Assembly: GCA_039545315.1 (NCBI GenBank)
Contig: BCIM01000001.1
Span: 482,805-546,804 of the forward strand
Origin: Kondoa malvinella
Taxonomy: Eukaryota > Basidiomycota > Agaricostilbomycetes > Agaricostilbales > Kondoaceae
Length of the DNA: 64,000 nucleotides
Reading direction: 5' to 3'
Position numbers and translations under genes: made by a program. This document shows, in pieces, positions 47,528-58,937 of this stretch. The notes below the pieces were generated by a model. That model worked only from the letters and a program-made list of their open reading frames with translations. It did no database searches and was not told the DNA's origin. Numbering within the stretch: position 1 is the first letter of the stretch; the number at the start of each line of letters is the position of its first letter.

Positions 47528-48507
47528 CTAAGTTCCTCGCGAATGTAAACTTTGGGCCCGACTTGCTGTGAGAGACAAACTCACGTTGAGCAGATACGCT
47601 ATGCTGTTTCTCCTCCTTTGCTGCTCCTCATCCACAGCAGGCGAATCAGAAAAGCTCGACCTAGAAGCATTGTTCGAGCTCTCCCTCGAATTGGACGCGC
47701 GGATGCTTTCTAGATCAGGTAAAGCGCGCGGGTCATAGCCTAAAGCAATGGTGAATTCCTGAGCAAGTGATCAGTGACGATGGTACTGCTGATGTAGTGG
47801 AGATGCACCTGGAGTTGACCTATATGCCTGACTGTCCGACTGAGGACGGTTGATTTGCTATCTGTAGCAGTCTGCGCTCGAGTCAGTCTTTGCGCATGTT
47901 GCATGCTGAGACTGGACGAACACAGCCTGGGACCAGCGCTCGTATCTGCTCGACTGTACGATGACAAAAGTCTTTAGAATTAGCAAAGGCTGATCGCGCA
48001 AAGCTTCACACGCACAGCCCTGATTGATATCTTCCCTGCGCTTCTTTTCTGACTCTATATGCGCCTGTTCGTTCTGCTGTTGAGCCAAAGGTTGGCTTGA
48101 AGCTGAATCTATCCGCGAACCTGTCTTTTCTTAGGCGTTCTCTGCCTAGTCTTGCGTTCGGGCGAGGAAAGAAAAGTAGGAGGTACAGGCAGTGCCCTTG
48201 TAGTCAACGCTTGAACAGCAGCGTATTCTGAGGTAGATTCCCGTGATGCCAGAGGTGGTGCGATAAGGGTTGAAGAGAGAGGGAAAGTGTCGTTGAAGAC
48301 GCTTGATGAAGCTGGTTGAATTATTGGGTATGGGTTGTATTCGCTTCTACTTGAGCTGGAGGAGCTTGGTCGGGCTTTAATGCTGATTAGACGCGTACTC
48401 ATGACTGAAGGCACAAATTGATACTGACAAGAATACAAAGATGGACAAGTAGTTCGAGGGACATCAAAATCTTCCCTCTGGCTAGAAAGGCGACTATTGG
48501 ACTGCAT
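47528..48507 (-). CDS. bHLH transcription factor
   Basis: About 260 residues. The basic helix-loop-helix is split over three exons and rejoins perfectly: AHIESEKKRREDINQGFEQI, then RALVPGC, then TATDSKSTVLSRTVRHIGQL. The basic region has the H-x3-E-x2-R-R-type core that binds E-boxes (CANNTG). It resembles the USF/Myc-like class, but no leucine zipper is obvious. The exon after the domain gives EFTIALGYDPRALPDLESIR and a Ser/Arg-rich C-terminus. The N-terminal exon is Ser/Pro-rich (MQSNSRLSSQREDFDVPR). A later Met at 48402 is an alternative start. The true C-terminus may use a further intron after IAYLLN, where GTGAGT occurs. It is divergent from heme oxygenase and converges with the phosphate carrier. 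Targets unknown. Confidence 0.75.
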
Positions 48508-49176
48508 GATAGTGAAAAGACAAGCAAGTCCACTGCGGGATAAAGCAGGAGTCTATCGGTGACTTGAAATCGAATCTAATATCGAGGCGGTCTATGCGAG
48601 ATTGCGAGCGCCTTGAAACTTTGTTTGACAGAATGGTCAAAAGCTGTGCAAGTTTCGATGGGAAGCCATTGCCCCAGGACAAGCGACAGATGAATCGAGA
48701 CTGGCGGCTTTTGATTGTCTAGCAGCGCCAGAGGAGCGACACTTGGGATTTAAGGTTCATGAATGGAAAGATGACAAGATCGGAGGGAATCATTGCAGGC
48801 CAGATATATTGCCTTATCATATGAGCATGGACGGGTACGGGAAGTTTCCTCGGTGTCCTGTACTGGAGATGTAATTGCTAAATACGCACACGAGGGTGCA
48901 ACATCAGAAGAGAAGAGACAAGAATGAACAGCAGCCCGTGGACGAAGATTCTTGCTGAGTTCAGCAGCACTGTATCGATTAGGAGCCTCGAGGCGCTGTC
49001 CTACTATCTTGCACAGCTAGTACATACAAGTGTGGCTGACCATGGTGGAATTCGATTGGTCGACTTTACCCCTTTGTTGTTCAGCCAATGTCAGGCTCGC
49101 ATCGCTAGGATAGGCTCTTCAAGACGCGAAGACTCAGTCGTGTGTTTGAACCGCGAACTCTGAAATATCTGTCACG
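48508..49176. promoter_or_regulatory. Divergent promoter region, bHLH factor / heme oxygenase
   Basis: 669 bp between start codons. Near 48800 it holds two WGATAW hexamers (AGATAT at 48802-48807, and TTATCA, the reverse of TGATAA, at 48814-48819), overlapped by an E-box CATATG at 48818-48823. These short motifs are common by chance. They are the kinds of site bound by fungal iron GATA repressors and by bHLH factors. Confidence 0.4.
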
Positions 49177-50452
49177 ATGGGTCCTAAAGACAAGTTCTTG
49201 ACGGAGCAATCTCCTTTTATGAAAAGCGTTCAAGCTGCTCAGCCGGACGAAGATCTCTCTGGAAACGTCTCTGACTTGTTAAGAAAGGCGACTGTCGATG
49301 CCCATGAGGTAGTTCAGCGGCCTGCTATAGTCAAGTGAGCAATTCGATGTAAATGGTCTGGGAGCATCAGAACTAATCATCCTGCTGTCTAGTGCTCTCA
49401 TTACTGGATCTATACGTGAGTCGGCCTGTCTTGTCTGGACTGTCTAGTACTCAGCCGCTTAACGAATGTCACAGCCCTTCGAACGCACGTCCAATACCTC
49501 ATCTGTCTACATCGCATCTATTACACGCTCGAACACGTCCTCTCACTACACGTCAACCACGCAAAACTAGCATCAACTTATAACCCAGCCATCCTCGCTC
49601 GCGCACCAGCATTAGAACATGATATCCGATACTTCCTTTCTTTATCCCTTGAAGCTGATTGGTCCTCGCACGAATGGGCAACGACATTAGCACCTGAAGT
49701 GATTGCTGCGCTGTCGGATTATACTCAGCGATTAAGAGCGCTCGGTGGACTGGATGTGGATGAAGGGATCGCAATGGCAGAAGAATACATTTACATGCCT
49801 GCTGAACCTCGGCCGGACTTGCTCCTGGCTCATTCATATGGTGCGATGACTAGCCACCATCTGAGCTTTAGCTCATATGCTTCTTGTCCATCCACAGTAC
49901 GCTACATGGGCGATTTATCAGGCGGTCAAGCTATTAGGAAAGCCGTAGCGGGCTCATATAAGCTGTCTGAAGAAACGATGGACGGCCAGCGCTTTTACTT
50001 CTTTAATGACAACGTCAGCCCTATGGCAGTCAAAGAACTGAAGAAGACGTTCAGATCTGGGATTGATAAAGCGGGCGAAGATATGCCTAGGAGCGATCGG
50101 GGTGAGGCTTTTTGCTTTCTGCTGGTATGATTCAGAGCTGATGGAAGGTATAGTCGACCTGATGCAAGAAGCAAATCATGCTTTCGAGCTCAATGTCCGA
50201 CTCTTCGCTTCTTTTTCATCCAGCTATGCAGCAGAGCAAGAGAAAGCTTCCATCCTCGATACACCGCTCGATGCAGATGCGTCCGTTGTACGACAAGCTG
50301 CAGCGACCGTAGCAGTCATGACAGCTCGAAAACAGACAAAGTGGCTACAGACTTCAGTGGCGCTCGTGTCTTGCGTCGTGCTCGCTCTTATTGCGTCATG
50401 GTGGAAGCAATCGCATATGCATGGAGAGATGGAGATGGAGATCCGGGTGTAG
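49177..50452 (+). CDS. Heme oxygenase, membrane-anchored
   Basis: Degrades heme to biliverdin, CO and Fe2+ (yeast Hmx1). The N-terminal exon holds LRKATVDAHEVVQ, where the His is the likely proximal heme ligand. Further blocks are RTHVQYLICLHRIYYTLEH and the signature VRYMGDLSGGQAIRK, formed across an intron after HSY. A helical EANHAFELNVRLF follows. The C-terminal exon ends in a single hydrophobic segment, WLQTSVALVSCVVLALIASW, after a basic patch (TARKQTK), a tail anchor expected in the endoplasmic reticulum with the catalytic domain in the cytosol. Introns are near 49335-49391, 49412-49474, 49841-49897 and 50102-50147. The exon from 49308 to 49412 is less clear. It is divergent from the bHLH gene and converges with AT-1. 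Confidence 0.9.
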
Positions 50453-50592
50453 AGGCTTAGACGGCCGATTTGTACTACTTACTAGAGTTGCTTGTTCTTA
50501 TCTGTACACTTAGAATTGCTTGCATTATGCTCTGTTCACTCATACTGCTCTGCTTGAGAATGCGTAATGATGCAATGCATGCAATCCGGGCA

Positions 50593-52827
50593 CTAATCTA
50601 ATTTGACCCTCCATGCCGCTCTAGGCAGACCTGTGTGTTGGATGATCTATCAGCGAACAAGTCCGAGATAGCACAAGTCAACGCACCATTCAGCCTGTTC
50701 GCAATCGGCCAGATGTAGAAGAGCAAGATCATCGCACCCAGCGCAATGCAACTCCCAGAGACGTAGAAATACCCATCTCTTTCTGTCACGCATGTCCCAC
50801 CTAACTCAGTACATAGCGCTCGTCCTTTATCGCTGACGCATTCGTGCGCTGTCAGACACAACTTCCTGAGCACACGATAGTGCACAGACGAGAATTTGAC
50901 TGACCTCTGACTGTTATATCGTTGCCTTCTTCTTTGATCCGACATGCAGCGACGGTAAAGTAGTCGACGCCTTGTAGGACAAAGTATCTCGGCCAAGTCC
51001 CGCCTAGGTTGCTGACGGTATTGAGGAGCTGTCATTCCATCTTCAGCAGATACTCGCAAAACGAGAAAGCTGAATGGACTGACTGTCATATAGGTTCCTC
51101 CAATAACTGGATCTGCTATTTGCGTGTGGAAAGCTGAGATACCGACGAATTGAACCGTGCTGTGCATAGATGATAGCTACTAAGATGCGAACACCTAAGC
51201 TGATCAGACGACGCACGATGCAAAGCTTCCCAAAACGGTAGCGAGGATGACTAGTATCAAAAAGGAAGTCGAGACTGGTCCAGATGGAAAGTAGCCAATC
51301 AAAAGCATAGAAACGACAGCGAAACCGAGCCTCCACCACATTGCGGTATACCACTGTGGAATCACAGAATTGTCGGACCACTTAGACAGCGGAAGACAAT
51401 AAGGTGCTCACAGGCTTTAAAGGTCTATCGCCATTACTCCAACTAGCAGCCAGGTAACCAAAAATGATTTGAAACGGGAAATCAATCAAGACTGCTAGAG
51501 CGAGATCTTCTTTCGACAAGCCTTTTTCGAGCAGTTTGAGCGAAGTGACTGCATCGGAAGTTGCTGTTCCTAGTTTGGCGATGAGGTGCACGATGAGAAA
51601 AGATTGTACGTCTGCTCCGATAGTCAGCATGAATAGTAGCAAAGGGGAAAGAGAGGTACGTTTGAGCTTAACGATGGACCACATGATCGAATAGACTTTC
51701 TTTATTCCCATTTCTGATTCATCGTGTTCTGGTGCATCCTGTTCGTTTACGCCAATGTGTACATAAGCCAAAGCCTAAAACAACATGCCGTAACGAACCT
51801 CTTTTTGTAGAAAGACCAAATAAGCAGTTACAGCGAGATACAGCATAGCGCTGAACTTGAGATAGCCAGGTAGTGTAACAAGCGGATAGTCAAGCGGTGT
51901 AGAGCGAAAGTACTTGTTTGAAAATTCGAGCGAATTGAAAGCGAGAAAGACTGTAAAGGAGAGAAAGTAGCCTGTATTCAGACCGGCTGTCTGGGCTGTT
52001 GAGGCGTAAGAGAGATTCGGTTTTGAGAGCAGCGTGAGGGCCCAGCCATCAACGGCGATATCTGACAAGAGGTCAGCTTGCGCGAAAGATGATGAAGAAG
52101 TAGAGCGCACCTTGTGTCGCAGCAAAGAAGACGAGGATAAAGAAGATTGCTGTTATTAGCTTGACGTTTGGCTCTTCCTGTAGAGAACGTCTCAGATAAG
52201 CCTACTAAAAGAAGCAACATTGTGAAACCGTCCTACCTGTTCTATAAGTTGCTGCGCATTGTTGCCCAACCACCAAAGCAAGCATCCAACGACAAGCTGT
52301 ACAGGCACAATCCAACTCTTCCTTCTCCCCCAATTTGGGTTATAGCATGAATCCACAATAGGGGACCAAAGCAACTTCAAGGAATAAGGATAAGACGCTA
52401 GACTGAACAGCCCTATTTGAGAGTAGGACAATCTTGCGCGTAATAGATAGGGTATTGAGCCGAACGCGAGTCCTACTGGTATTCCTTGTAATAGATCTAC
52501 GAAAGCGAGGACATCAGAACTTGACCCTCTGGATGAAGCAAGGGGCGAACACAGGATGACGAGCAGTATCACAGCTCTCTTGTCTTTTGGATTCATGTCG
52601 CCTAAGCTCTCAGCTTGCGCTTCACGCTGCAGCTCTGGTCCTTTAGCCTGCTTCAAGTCGTCCATTTCCTGAAAGACGAGCTTGCCAGTGCCCATTTCAG
52701 CCTTTTCATCTTCAGTATAAGTCACTTTGGCCGCTTCACGAGGTCCATTGCGAAGCATGTCCTCGTTCCCAGCTTGACGTTTCGAGGCTTTCCTCTGGTG
52801 AAGCGACTCGGCGTCTAGCTTGCTCAT
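50593..52827 (-). CDS. Acetyl-CoA transporter AT-1 (SLC33A1 family)
   Basis: Multi-pass ER protein importing acetyl-CoA into the lumen for protein acetylation. After a long hydrophilic N-terminus the family sequence begins: LLQGIPVGLAFGSIPYLL, then LFSLASYPYSLKLLWSPIVD and GRRKSWIVPVQLVVGCLLWW. The next exon has AATQDIAVDGWALTLLSKPN, the best-conserved motif. Later exons contain TAGLNTGYFLSFTVFLAFNS, FQIIFGYLAASWSNGD, PWYTAMWWRLGFAVVSMLLI, IADPVIGGTYMTLLNTVSNL and GGTWPRYFVLQGVDYF. The terminal segment, joined across the last intron, ends GLPRAAWRVKLD. At least nine introns. The protein is about 620 residues and appears intact. Convergent with heme oxygenase (140-bp gap), divergent from the zinc-finger gene. 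Confidence 0.9.
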
Positions 52828-53466
52828 ACAGACTTGTGAGCTCCAGTGGTGGTGTAGGCGCTAGACAGGTATCTTTTGGAGCAATTGCGTGGCTCTTGAA
52901 GGTGGGGTATACGTGGTCGGTCAAGGCGAAAGAATTCTGGCGGGTTTGCGTCGAGCAGTCATGTCACTTATGCGGCTGAACCCAAGCTGTCTCCCGCTCT
53001 CTTTCCTCTGCTCTGTATCGGTCTCGTGATCTCATCTGAGCGCGTCCAGCTGGGATCGTGAAGCGCCAATGTCTCATGACACCGTCTCGCGCTTTTGGCT
53101 ATTCCACATACCTAGAGGCTCTTCTGCTATTCTCTTGATCTGTTCCTCTGGTTAAAAAGCCCGTTTCTGTTGTTTCTTCACTTTCACCTGAAAGCTTGAC
53201 TTCATTTCGAATGCTCTTTCTTACTGAAGTATTTGAAATTTCTCTTGTGTACATCTCTTATCCGGCGCACAGTCTTTGAGCGCCAAGACCAGCTTATTTC
53301 GCTGACGGATCTGTCTTTACGCTCCTTTGTGATATCTTCTCCCCGTAAATCCGATCCCGGCTTATACCTAGGACCGCGCTCTTCTTTCTGTCTACTCTTG
53401 TTCTAATTTTCCAACTGTTTCTGCTCCCAGCGCCAAATTTCCCCCTCTCTTCAACAATACGCCAGG
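52828..53466. promoter_or_regulatory. Divergent intergenic region with CT-rich leader
   Basis: 639 bp. From about 52980 to 53460 the plus strand is pyrimidine-rich (for example CTCTCTTTCCTCTGCTCTG near 52998), as is usual for fungal promoters and leaders of regulated genes. It has several short upstream ATGs (53209 among them) that could limit translation of the zinc-finger gene. No gene recognised. Confidence 0.4.
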
Positions 53467-54258
53467 ATGTCTGCTTCAAACGACCCTCGTTCTAACCATA
53501 ATGTCTCTCCTCCTTCTGCGTTTAGACGAACAATGCCAGGGCTCCATGAACTTCTCAATCACGACCAACATGACCAGCATGGCCATACTGTCAGCACTCA
53601 GCAAATTGCTCCTCCTGTTGCACCGCACCCCCATTCCCATACTGTCAGCACCCAGCAAGTTGGCCCTGCTGCTCCTGTCGAGCCGCATCAGCATCCTGTC
53701 AGCACTCAGCAAGTAGGCTTTGCTAATCTTGTTGGCCCATATCACCATCATTATATCAACGGCTCTGCAAGTCATAAACGTACCGATTTCGGGCCAGTCG
53801 TTCCCCGCGCACCACTATAACAATAAAGATTTTCAACCTCAGCAATACCAGCCTGCAACTAGCCCTGCAGGACAGCCTTCAGCACCACTACCTACCATAA
53901 GTTGGATTAGCCATCAAGATGAAACAAGCGAGGCATTTACTGGTCGCTTCGCCTGCGAAGAACATGGTTGTGAACAAGTTTTCGGATCGAGCTCAGAGGT
54001 ATTGTAGAGTGTGCTGATCAGAGCGACAATATTGATTCAGCTGTACAGCTGTCAAGGCATCGAAAAGCCTCTCATGACATCTTCTGCCCTGTAGTAGACT
54101 GTGGGCGGGCGAAACAAGTTGACAGTACCCGTGATAGGCCATTTGGGAGAAAAGATAATGTCCGCATTCCTAATTTCATGCAATCATAATCTGATCTGAT
54201 CTGATTTTGTTTACAGCTCACGGAACACATGAGACGTGGGCATACTCCGCTCTCATGA
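53467..54258 (+). CDS. C2H2 zinc-finger protein with His/Gln-rich repeats
   Basis: About 190 residues. Exon 1 holds three imperfect repeats of HTVSTQQ followed by a Pro-Ala stretch and PHxH (near 53580-53712). An 85-bp intron (53713-53797) then joins in frame to SFPAHHYNNKDFQPQQYQP. The C-terminal half contains two C2H2-type fingers. The first is FACEEHGCEQVFGSSSELSR with HRKASH; its helix is formed by splicing out an intron between E and L. The second is CPVVDCGRAK, then RPFGRKDN, and, after another intron, LTEHMRRGH. The protein stops at TPLS. The layout suggests a DNA-binding regulator with a histidine-rich, possibly metal-binding N-terminus. No named family is recognised. Frames of all four exons agree. 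Confidence 0.72.
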
Positions 54259-54486
54259 TCAACGAAAGGCACTTTGCTCCTTCCTCATGTGTATATGAAT
54301 CTTCTATATGTGCCGTGACGAATGATATTACACCCTGAGACCCCGAGACAGAGTCTTTTAGCTCCTCGACAGCCAAAGCAGCATCCAACGCAAGCGGAGA
54401 TGCATGCGTATTGCCAGAGCGACAAGCAAAACAAAGTTCCGACAACCTTGACTTGTCTTCAAACACGACGAATAGACAGCAGCAAG

Positions 54487-55085
54487 ATGGCTACACGCAT
54501 GAGACCCCAGCCAGAATCGGCCTCACATGGCAGTCGAACAATGACTATCACAGCAAACGAAGCTCAACCTAACCCATCCAATTCTGACGAAGCTGGTCCA
54601 TCCAATCCTATTTTACGATTACGCGGTGGACCAAGTCGGACTGGACCTCGAGTACAATGGGATCAAGAGGTTGTTGATAACGAAGGCATGGGTAAAAAGA
54701 AATCAAAGAGTTAGAGCGACTCACGTTCCCAAGAGATGTTTGAAAAGGCTGATCCATGTCCGATGACAGTTTGTTGCATCTATCATAAACCTAGAGCTTT
54801 CGACGAATCTTCATCTTCTGGCAGCTCTTCTGATTCTTCAGACGCGGAAGAGGACACACCGGATGACGAGGCGGTAGGGAAGGATGGTCAAGAGCAGGCA
54901 TGCGGGCATAAGCATCACAAGGGACGGACAAAGAAGAAGGTCACGGGTAGCAGTACGCTGGCATTACAGAAAGATCCGGGAGCAAACGCGTACGAACAGC
55001 AGCCGAAACCGCCTGGCAAGGACAGAGAAGGTCAGTCGATGCTCTCTATCTCTCCTGTTCTATGCTGATCATGTTCACAGCGTAA
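54487..55085 (+). CDS. YPI1: Protein phosphatase 1 inhibitor YPI1 (inhibitor-3)
   Basis: Small disordered regulator of the type 1 phosphatase catalytic subunit (yeast Ypi1, human PPP1R11). The N-terminal block GSRTMTITANEAQ and the core PSNPILRLRGG precede the phosphatase-binding motif in RVQWDQEVVDNEGMGKKKSK. A 60-bp intron (about 54712-54771) joins to ICCIYHKPRAFDESSSS, the second family signature, followed by acidic and His/Lys-rich segments (ACGHKHHKGRTKKK). The conserved CCIY...F block is intact, as is the RVxW motif. A last intron (GTCAGT to CACAG, about 55031-55080) leads to the short ending A-stop at 55083-55085. Start 54487 (MATRMRPQ) is taken because the family block lies downstream; 54541 is the next Met. 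Together, 155 residues. Confidence 0.87.
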
Positions 55086-55317
55086 TAGTCACCACGGACA
55101 ATTTCATTTGTATCAATACGTGTATCATTTCATGCTGTCATTATCCTAAAAGGAATTACTTTTGCCCATGTTCTGTACACATACTGCCAACAATCTCCGA
55201 GCGTTTCGTGTGTTGCGAGAAGACAAGGGGTACTGAAGTACTGATAGGGGAATGCCATTACTTGAAAGGGGTATGCACAGTTTTGGTCGTTAGCTTCGTA
55301 AAAGCCGTACTTCTTCG

Positions 55318-57712
55318 TCATTCAACACTGCGATAATTGCCAGAAAGACTTCGAGGTCCAGCAGGTCGTCTCGTACTACCCAGTCGACCTTCTTCTTCTA
55401 CTGAACTCAAAGACCATCTGTTGGGATTCTTGGGAGGTAATCCAGGAGCACCAGGTGAGACGGATGATCGAGGTGCTCTTCTTCCTCCTCCAACTAGTGC
55501 AGCGTATGGTGTAGCTCCATCAGAGAAGGTATTGCGTTGAGGTGAACCGCTGTTGTTCACTGGCGCATAAGCTGCCGCGCTCGAACTTTGTCGCATTTGT
55601 GGATTGTCTGAATATGGTGCGTTGAAAGGATCATCTGAATCAATGGCTGAATATCGAGAAGGCGCGCTTTCGGCGTATGATCTTGAAGTCGCTGCCGTGC
55701 GCTTTCTTCGTCTTCGTAGGCAAAGCGCAATGATGCCCAAGAGCAGTAGCAATCCGACTACGCCACCAACCACACCTCCGACTATTGCTCCTGTTTGATT
55801 GGGGCCATTTTCATCCGTGTTGGCCAACGATCCGCCAGGTAAAGCATTCGCCGATTCCAAAGCAGCATTCACATCGTCCCGAGCTTCGCTCGCCTGACTC
55901 GCAGCGGCTTGAGCACTAGTCCACGACGGTGCATACGCATCATTCGTCTGCGCCAATCGAGACAAGCTAGACGCTACACTTGCTGCCGATTCCGCAACTT
56001 GTGACGCTTGAGATGCAGCACTCTCTAGCGCGGCACTTTGACCGCCAACTACTATCCCAGCTTGATTCGTTGCACTGCTCGATAGTTCAGAAGCGGAACT
56101 TGCTACAGAGCTGAGGGAAGAAACGCTGCTGCTCAAAGCTGGATCAGAGGTCGAGGTGATATCGTTGATGCTTTCTCCTGAACTTGCTGCCAATGCTGCG
56201 GATTCACTAGCTTGCGAAGCGACGGAGAGAAGGGAAGAGGCTTCGCTGAGTGACGCGGCCGCATCAGAGGGAAGAATATCGCTGGCACTTGAGACAATTG
56301 GGATGACGGGAACGATTGTCGGCGGATCAATACTAGCTGAGCTTGACTGAGCTGAAGTCGTAAGGGTGCCAGCGATTGGGAAGACGTCTGATCCGCTTCC
56401 ACTTGCCGATAAGCTTTCTAACGCGCTTGAAGCATTCGCAATCACAGATGACTCTGTTGCTGATGCTATTTCGCTGGCTAGAGATTCGCTAGCTGCAGCT
56501 ATCGCGGATGAAGGTATTGTTGTCGAGGAAGATTCCGGTAAGCTGATTATAGGCGCTGATGATGTCGATTCGACTATAGTCGAGCTTCCATTCGATACAG
56601 TAGGTAGAGGGACGATGATGTTAGTTAGCGATGTCGACGAAGCTTCACTTGAGCTACTTGAGCTCGAAGCAATCGAAGAGCTACCGGATTCCAGCTCGGA
56701 AAGCGCGCTAGAAAGTGATGAGGATATGGAACTTGCGATCGAACTAGCTGCTGGCGATGTGGAAGAAGCTCCAAGAGTGATGGTCGAGCGTGTAGCGCCT
56801 GGTGGTGAAGCTTGTTGAGGCAGACCACATCCACCACTTCTCGGTATCGAGCTTTCATCAAAGATACCAGGCACGACTGGAGGATTAACAATTGCTGAGG
56901 TACTGCAAGACCAGAAACAGGTTAAGCAATAGACGCTTGACCTTGGATTCCGACCTTACCAATCGCAGATATATGGCACGCCGCCAGGACCACCACCAGA
57001 TTGGAAAGAACCATCGCAGACGAAGGATGTCCCTTGCCATGACACACAATTCACATCATCCGCAGAACAACCAATCATTTCCTACTCTACTTATCAGTGA
57101 TAAATTACGTGCCTCGAACGCGACTTACAGTGCAAGGCACAGGATTGCTCAAAGCGGCATCATACAGCAAAACATCGCAGTTCCTACTGCCAGGCTGTAT
57201 TGCATTTTCTTGTACAGCGCTTGTTGCAACTCGGCATAAGCTTATCGCCAGAGACATGAATGAAAAGGATGTGACGCACTTGCACGGAGGCGATACTTGA
57301 AGCGTACTCTGACCTTCTATAGCACAAGCGTACTGTCCGATGGTAACGTCTGTTCCTGTATTGGGGTTTCGAGCTACAGCATCTTGAATTGTCCCATCGC
57401 AAGTTCTTGGACCCGAGCTGTTGGAACTGCCGCATTAGACCCTGAGTGTGGGGATATCAATATGGAGACTTGCACTCCGAAATAAGTATCTCCAATAGGT
57501 ATCGCTGCATTACCAGTGTTGCTGAAATTGCATTGGCCTGAGCCACATTCGCTTGAGCTAAAGACGTAGGAATAGAGATCCCCAGAGCAAGTGTCTAGTT
57601 CGCCGGTATTGACGATTAAGTAGGCAGACATGGTGGCATTCAAGCTAGTACGCCAAAAGACAGCTGGTGATGTAGTGCAAGGGAAGATAATTTGCCCAAA
57701 GTTCGAAGTGCG
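55318..57712 (-). CDS. Mucin-like single-pass membrane protein (possible wall sensor)
   Basis: Type I layout. The extracellular part has a Cys-containing domain: LIVNTGELDTCSGDLYSYV, ECGSGQCNFSNTGNA, then RTCDGTIQDAVARNP and IGQYACAIEGQSTLQV, and near 57010 FVCDGSFQSGGGPGGVPYIC. A Ser/Ala-rich stalk of about 330 residues follows, probably heavily O-glycosylated. There is one transmembrane helix, GAIVGGVVGGVVGLLLLLGI, with an RRRRKR stop-transfer, and a 110-residue cytosolic tail rich in Ser/Pro. This layout recalls Wsc/Mid2 cell-wall sensors, but I see no WSC domain. The N-terminal exon with the signal peptide was not found. The frame is open to 57712, where a stop lies, so an upstream exon before the cofilin end (57886) is expected. 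At least five introns. Confidence 0.68.
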
Positions 57713-57885
57713 TCATTTGGTCATTTGGCTTGGCCGCATGGCGATACCGGTATTCGCATATTAGAGGACGCAAACGAGGAGCGGTCTATCTAGTGCAATT
57801 CTACAGCATGACAATGGTTCTGCTTTTACTGATTGATTTTCCCGGATTGCTTTCGTTTGAACCACAAATAAGTGTGAGTGCTGAT

Positions 57886-58768
57886 CTAGAAGCGAGATGC
57901 GCGCTCTAGTACTGTATTGCGCGCCGAGCTATGAGCTAACATAGACATATTAGCAGATGCGAACATACCTGTCTCGTAGGCGATTTCGCTCAAGTCGGTA
58001 CCTGTAAGACATTCACCTCAAAAACCGCATTACAGTGGATTTGAAAAGAGCAAATCACCCTGGATCTCCGTTGAAATACCAACGAGCGACTTGCGCAGGG
58101 CGTCCTGTACCAATATGTTGAGGTGATGTTTGAGAAGCAGCACTCAAACTTACCTTTGAGCTGGCGTAGACCATCTTCTGCTTGATCTTGGCACTGTCAG
58201 GGTTCCTGTCATCTTATGGTGAGCTAGCATTCCATATCGGAACACGTCCACGCAAGCTGACCATGTGAAGAAGCAAAGCTTGTTCCTGATACCCTCGTCG
58301 CCCTTCTGGTATTCAAAGTCGTACACGCTGCAAGCCAGATTCAAGTAGAACTTCAGCTAATGAAGATTCTTGTATAAGCAGACTTACGCATAACGAGGTT
58401 CGTTGGGTGGGAGGTCCTCGACGAATTCATCGTACTCCTTTGACTCGGACTTCTTTTCCACTACAATCTCGGTGTTGTTCTCGCTGTCAATATGACCTGC
58501 TGTCAGACACATACGAGGAGTCATAGACGCGAGGCAAAGACCGACTTTAGCTTGTAGATGATATACTTGACCTCTGAATCGGAAAACGACATCAACTCTG
58601 CGCAAGGCCTCAAATATCGCAAGACGCACTCTTGCCCAATTTGAGGTTCTGGAACTCTTCCAGGCATGTTTGGTTGACTGCGACACCAGATGACTATCTC
58701 GAAAACACGCTTCAGCCTTCTCTCCTCTCTCGCGGCCATAGCACCGGGGACAAAGGGCGGCTGACCAT
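57886..58768 (-). CDS. COF1: Cofilin (ADF/cofilin family)
   Basis: Severs and depolymerises actin filaments. Predicted exons are ATG alone, SSGVAVNQTCLEEFQNLKLG, KKVKYIIYKL, NENNTEIVVEKKSESKEYDE with FVEDLPPNEPRYA, VYDFEYQKGDEG with CFFTWS, PDSAKIKQKMVYASSK, DALRKSLVGISTEIQG and TDLSEIAYETVLERASRF. All cofilin signatures are present: the actin-binding long helix (IKQKMVYASSKDALRK) and the regulatory N-terminal Ser (S-S-G-V). Seven introns of about 45-75 bp are needed. The first follows the start codon directly, as in other fungal cofilin genes. The acceptor before the last exon was chosen because it restores VLERASRF; two nearer AGs would give poorer ends. It lies between the mucin-like gene and POB3, all on the same strand. 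Confidence 0.92.
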
Positions 58769-58937
58769 ATTGTTCTACTATTCTAAGCGAATAAAGGTGA
58801 TGACAGCGAACGGAAAGATAAAGTCTCGGTTGGCGGTCAAAACACTTTCGGAGGGGAACAAGGTCGAGCGTTATTGGCCACGTAAAAGGAACCAGGCGGA
58901 CATGTACAGAGCAACCGTAATCGGAATATTACAAAAT

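Noticed and set aside
56366..56818. 150-codon plus-strand frame, acidic
   Set aside because: Antisense of the Ser/Ala stalk of the mucin-like protein; low-complexity shadow.
57820..57900. Plus-strand hydrophobic start MTMVLLLLIDFPGLL resembling a signal peptide
   Set aside because: Overlaps the 3' end of cofilin on the other strand, and the frame stops after about 30 residues.
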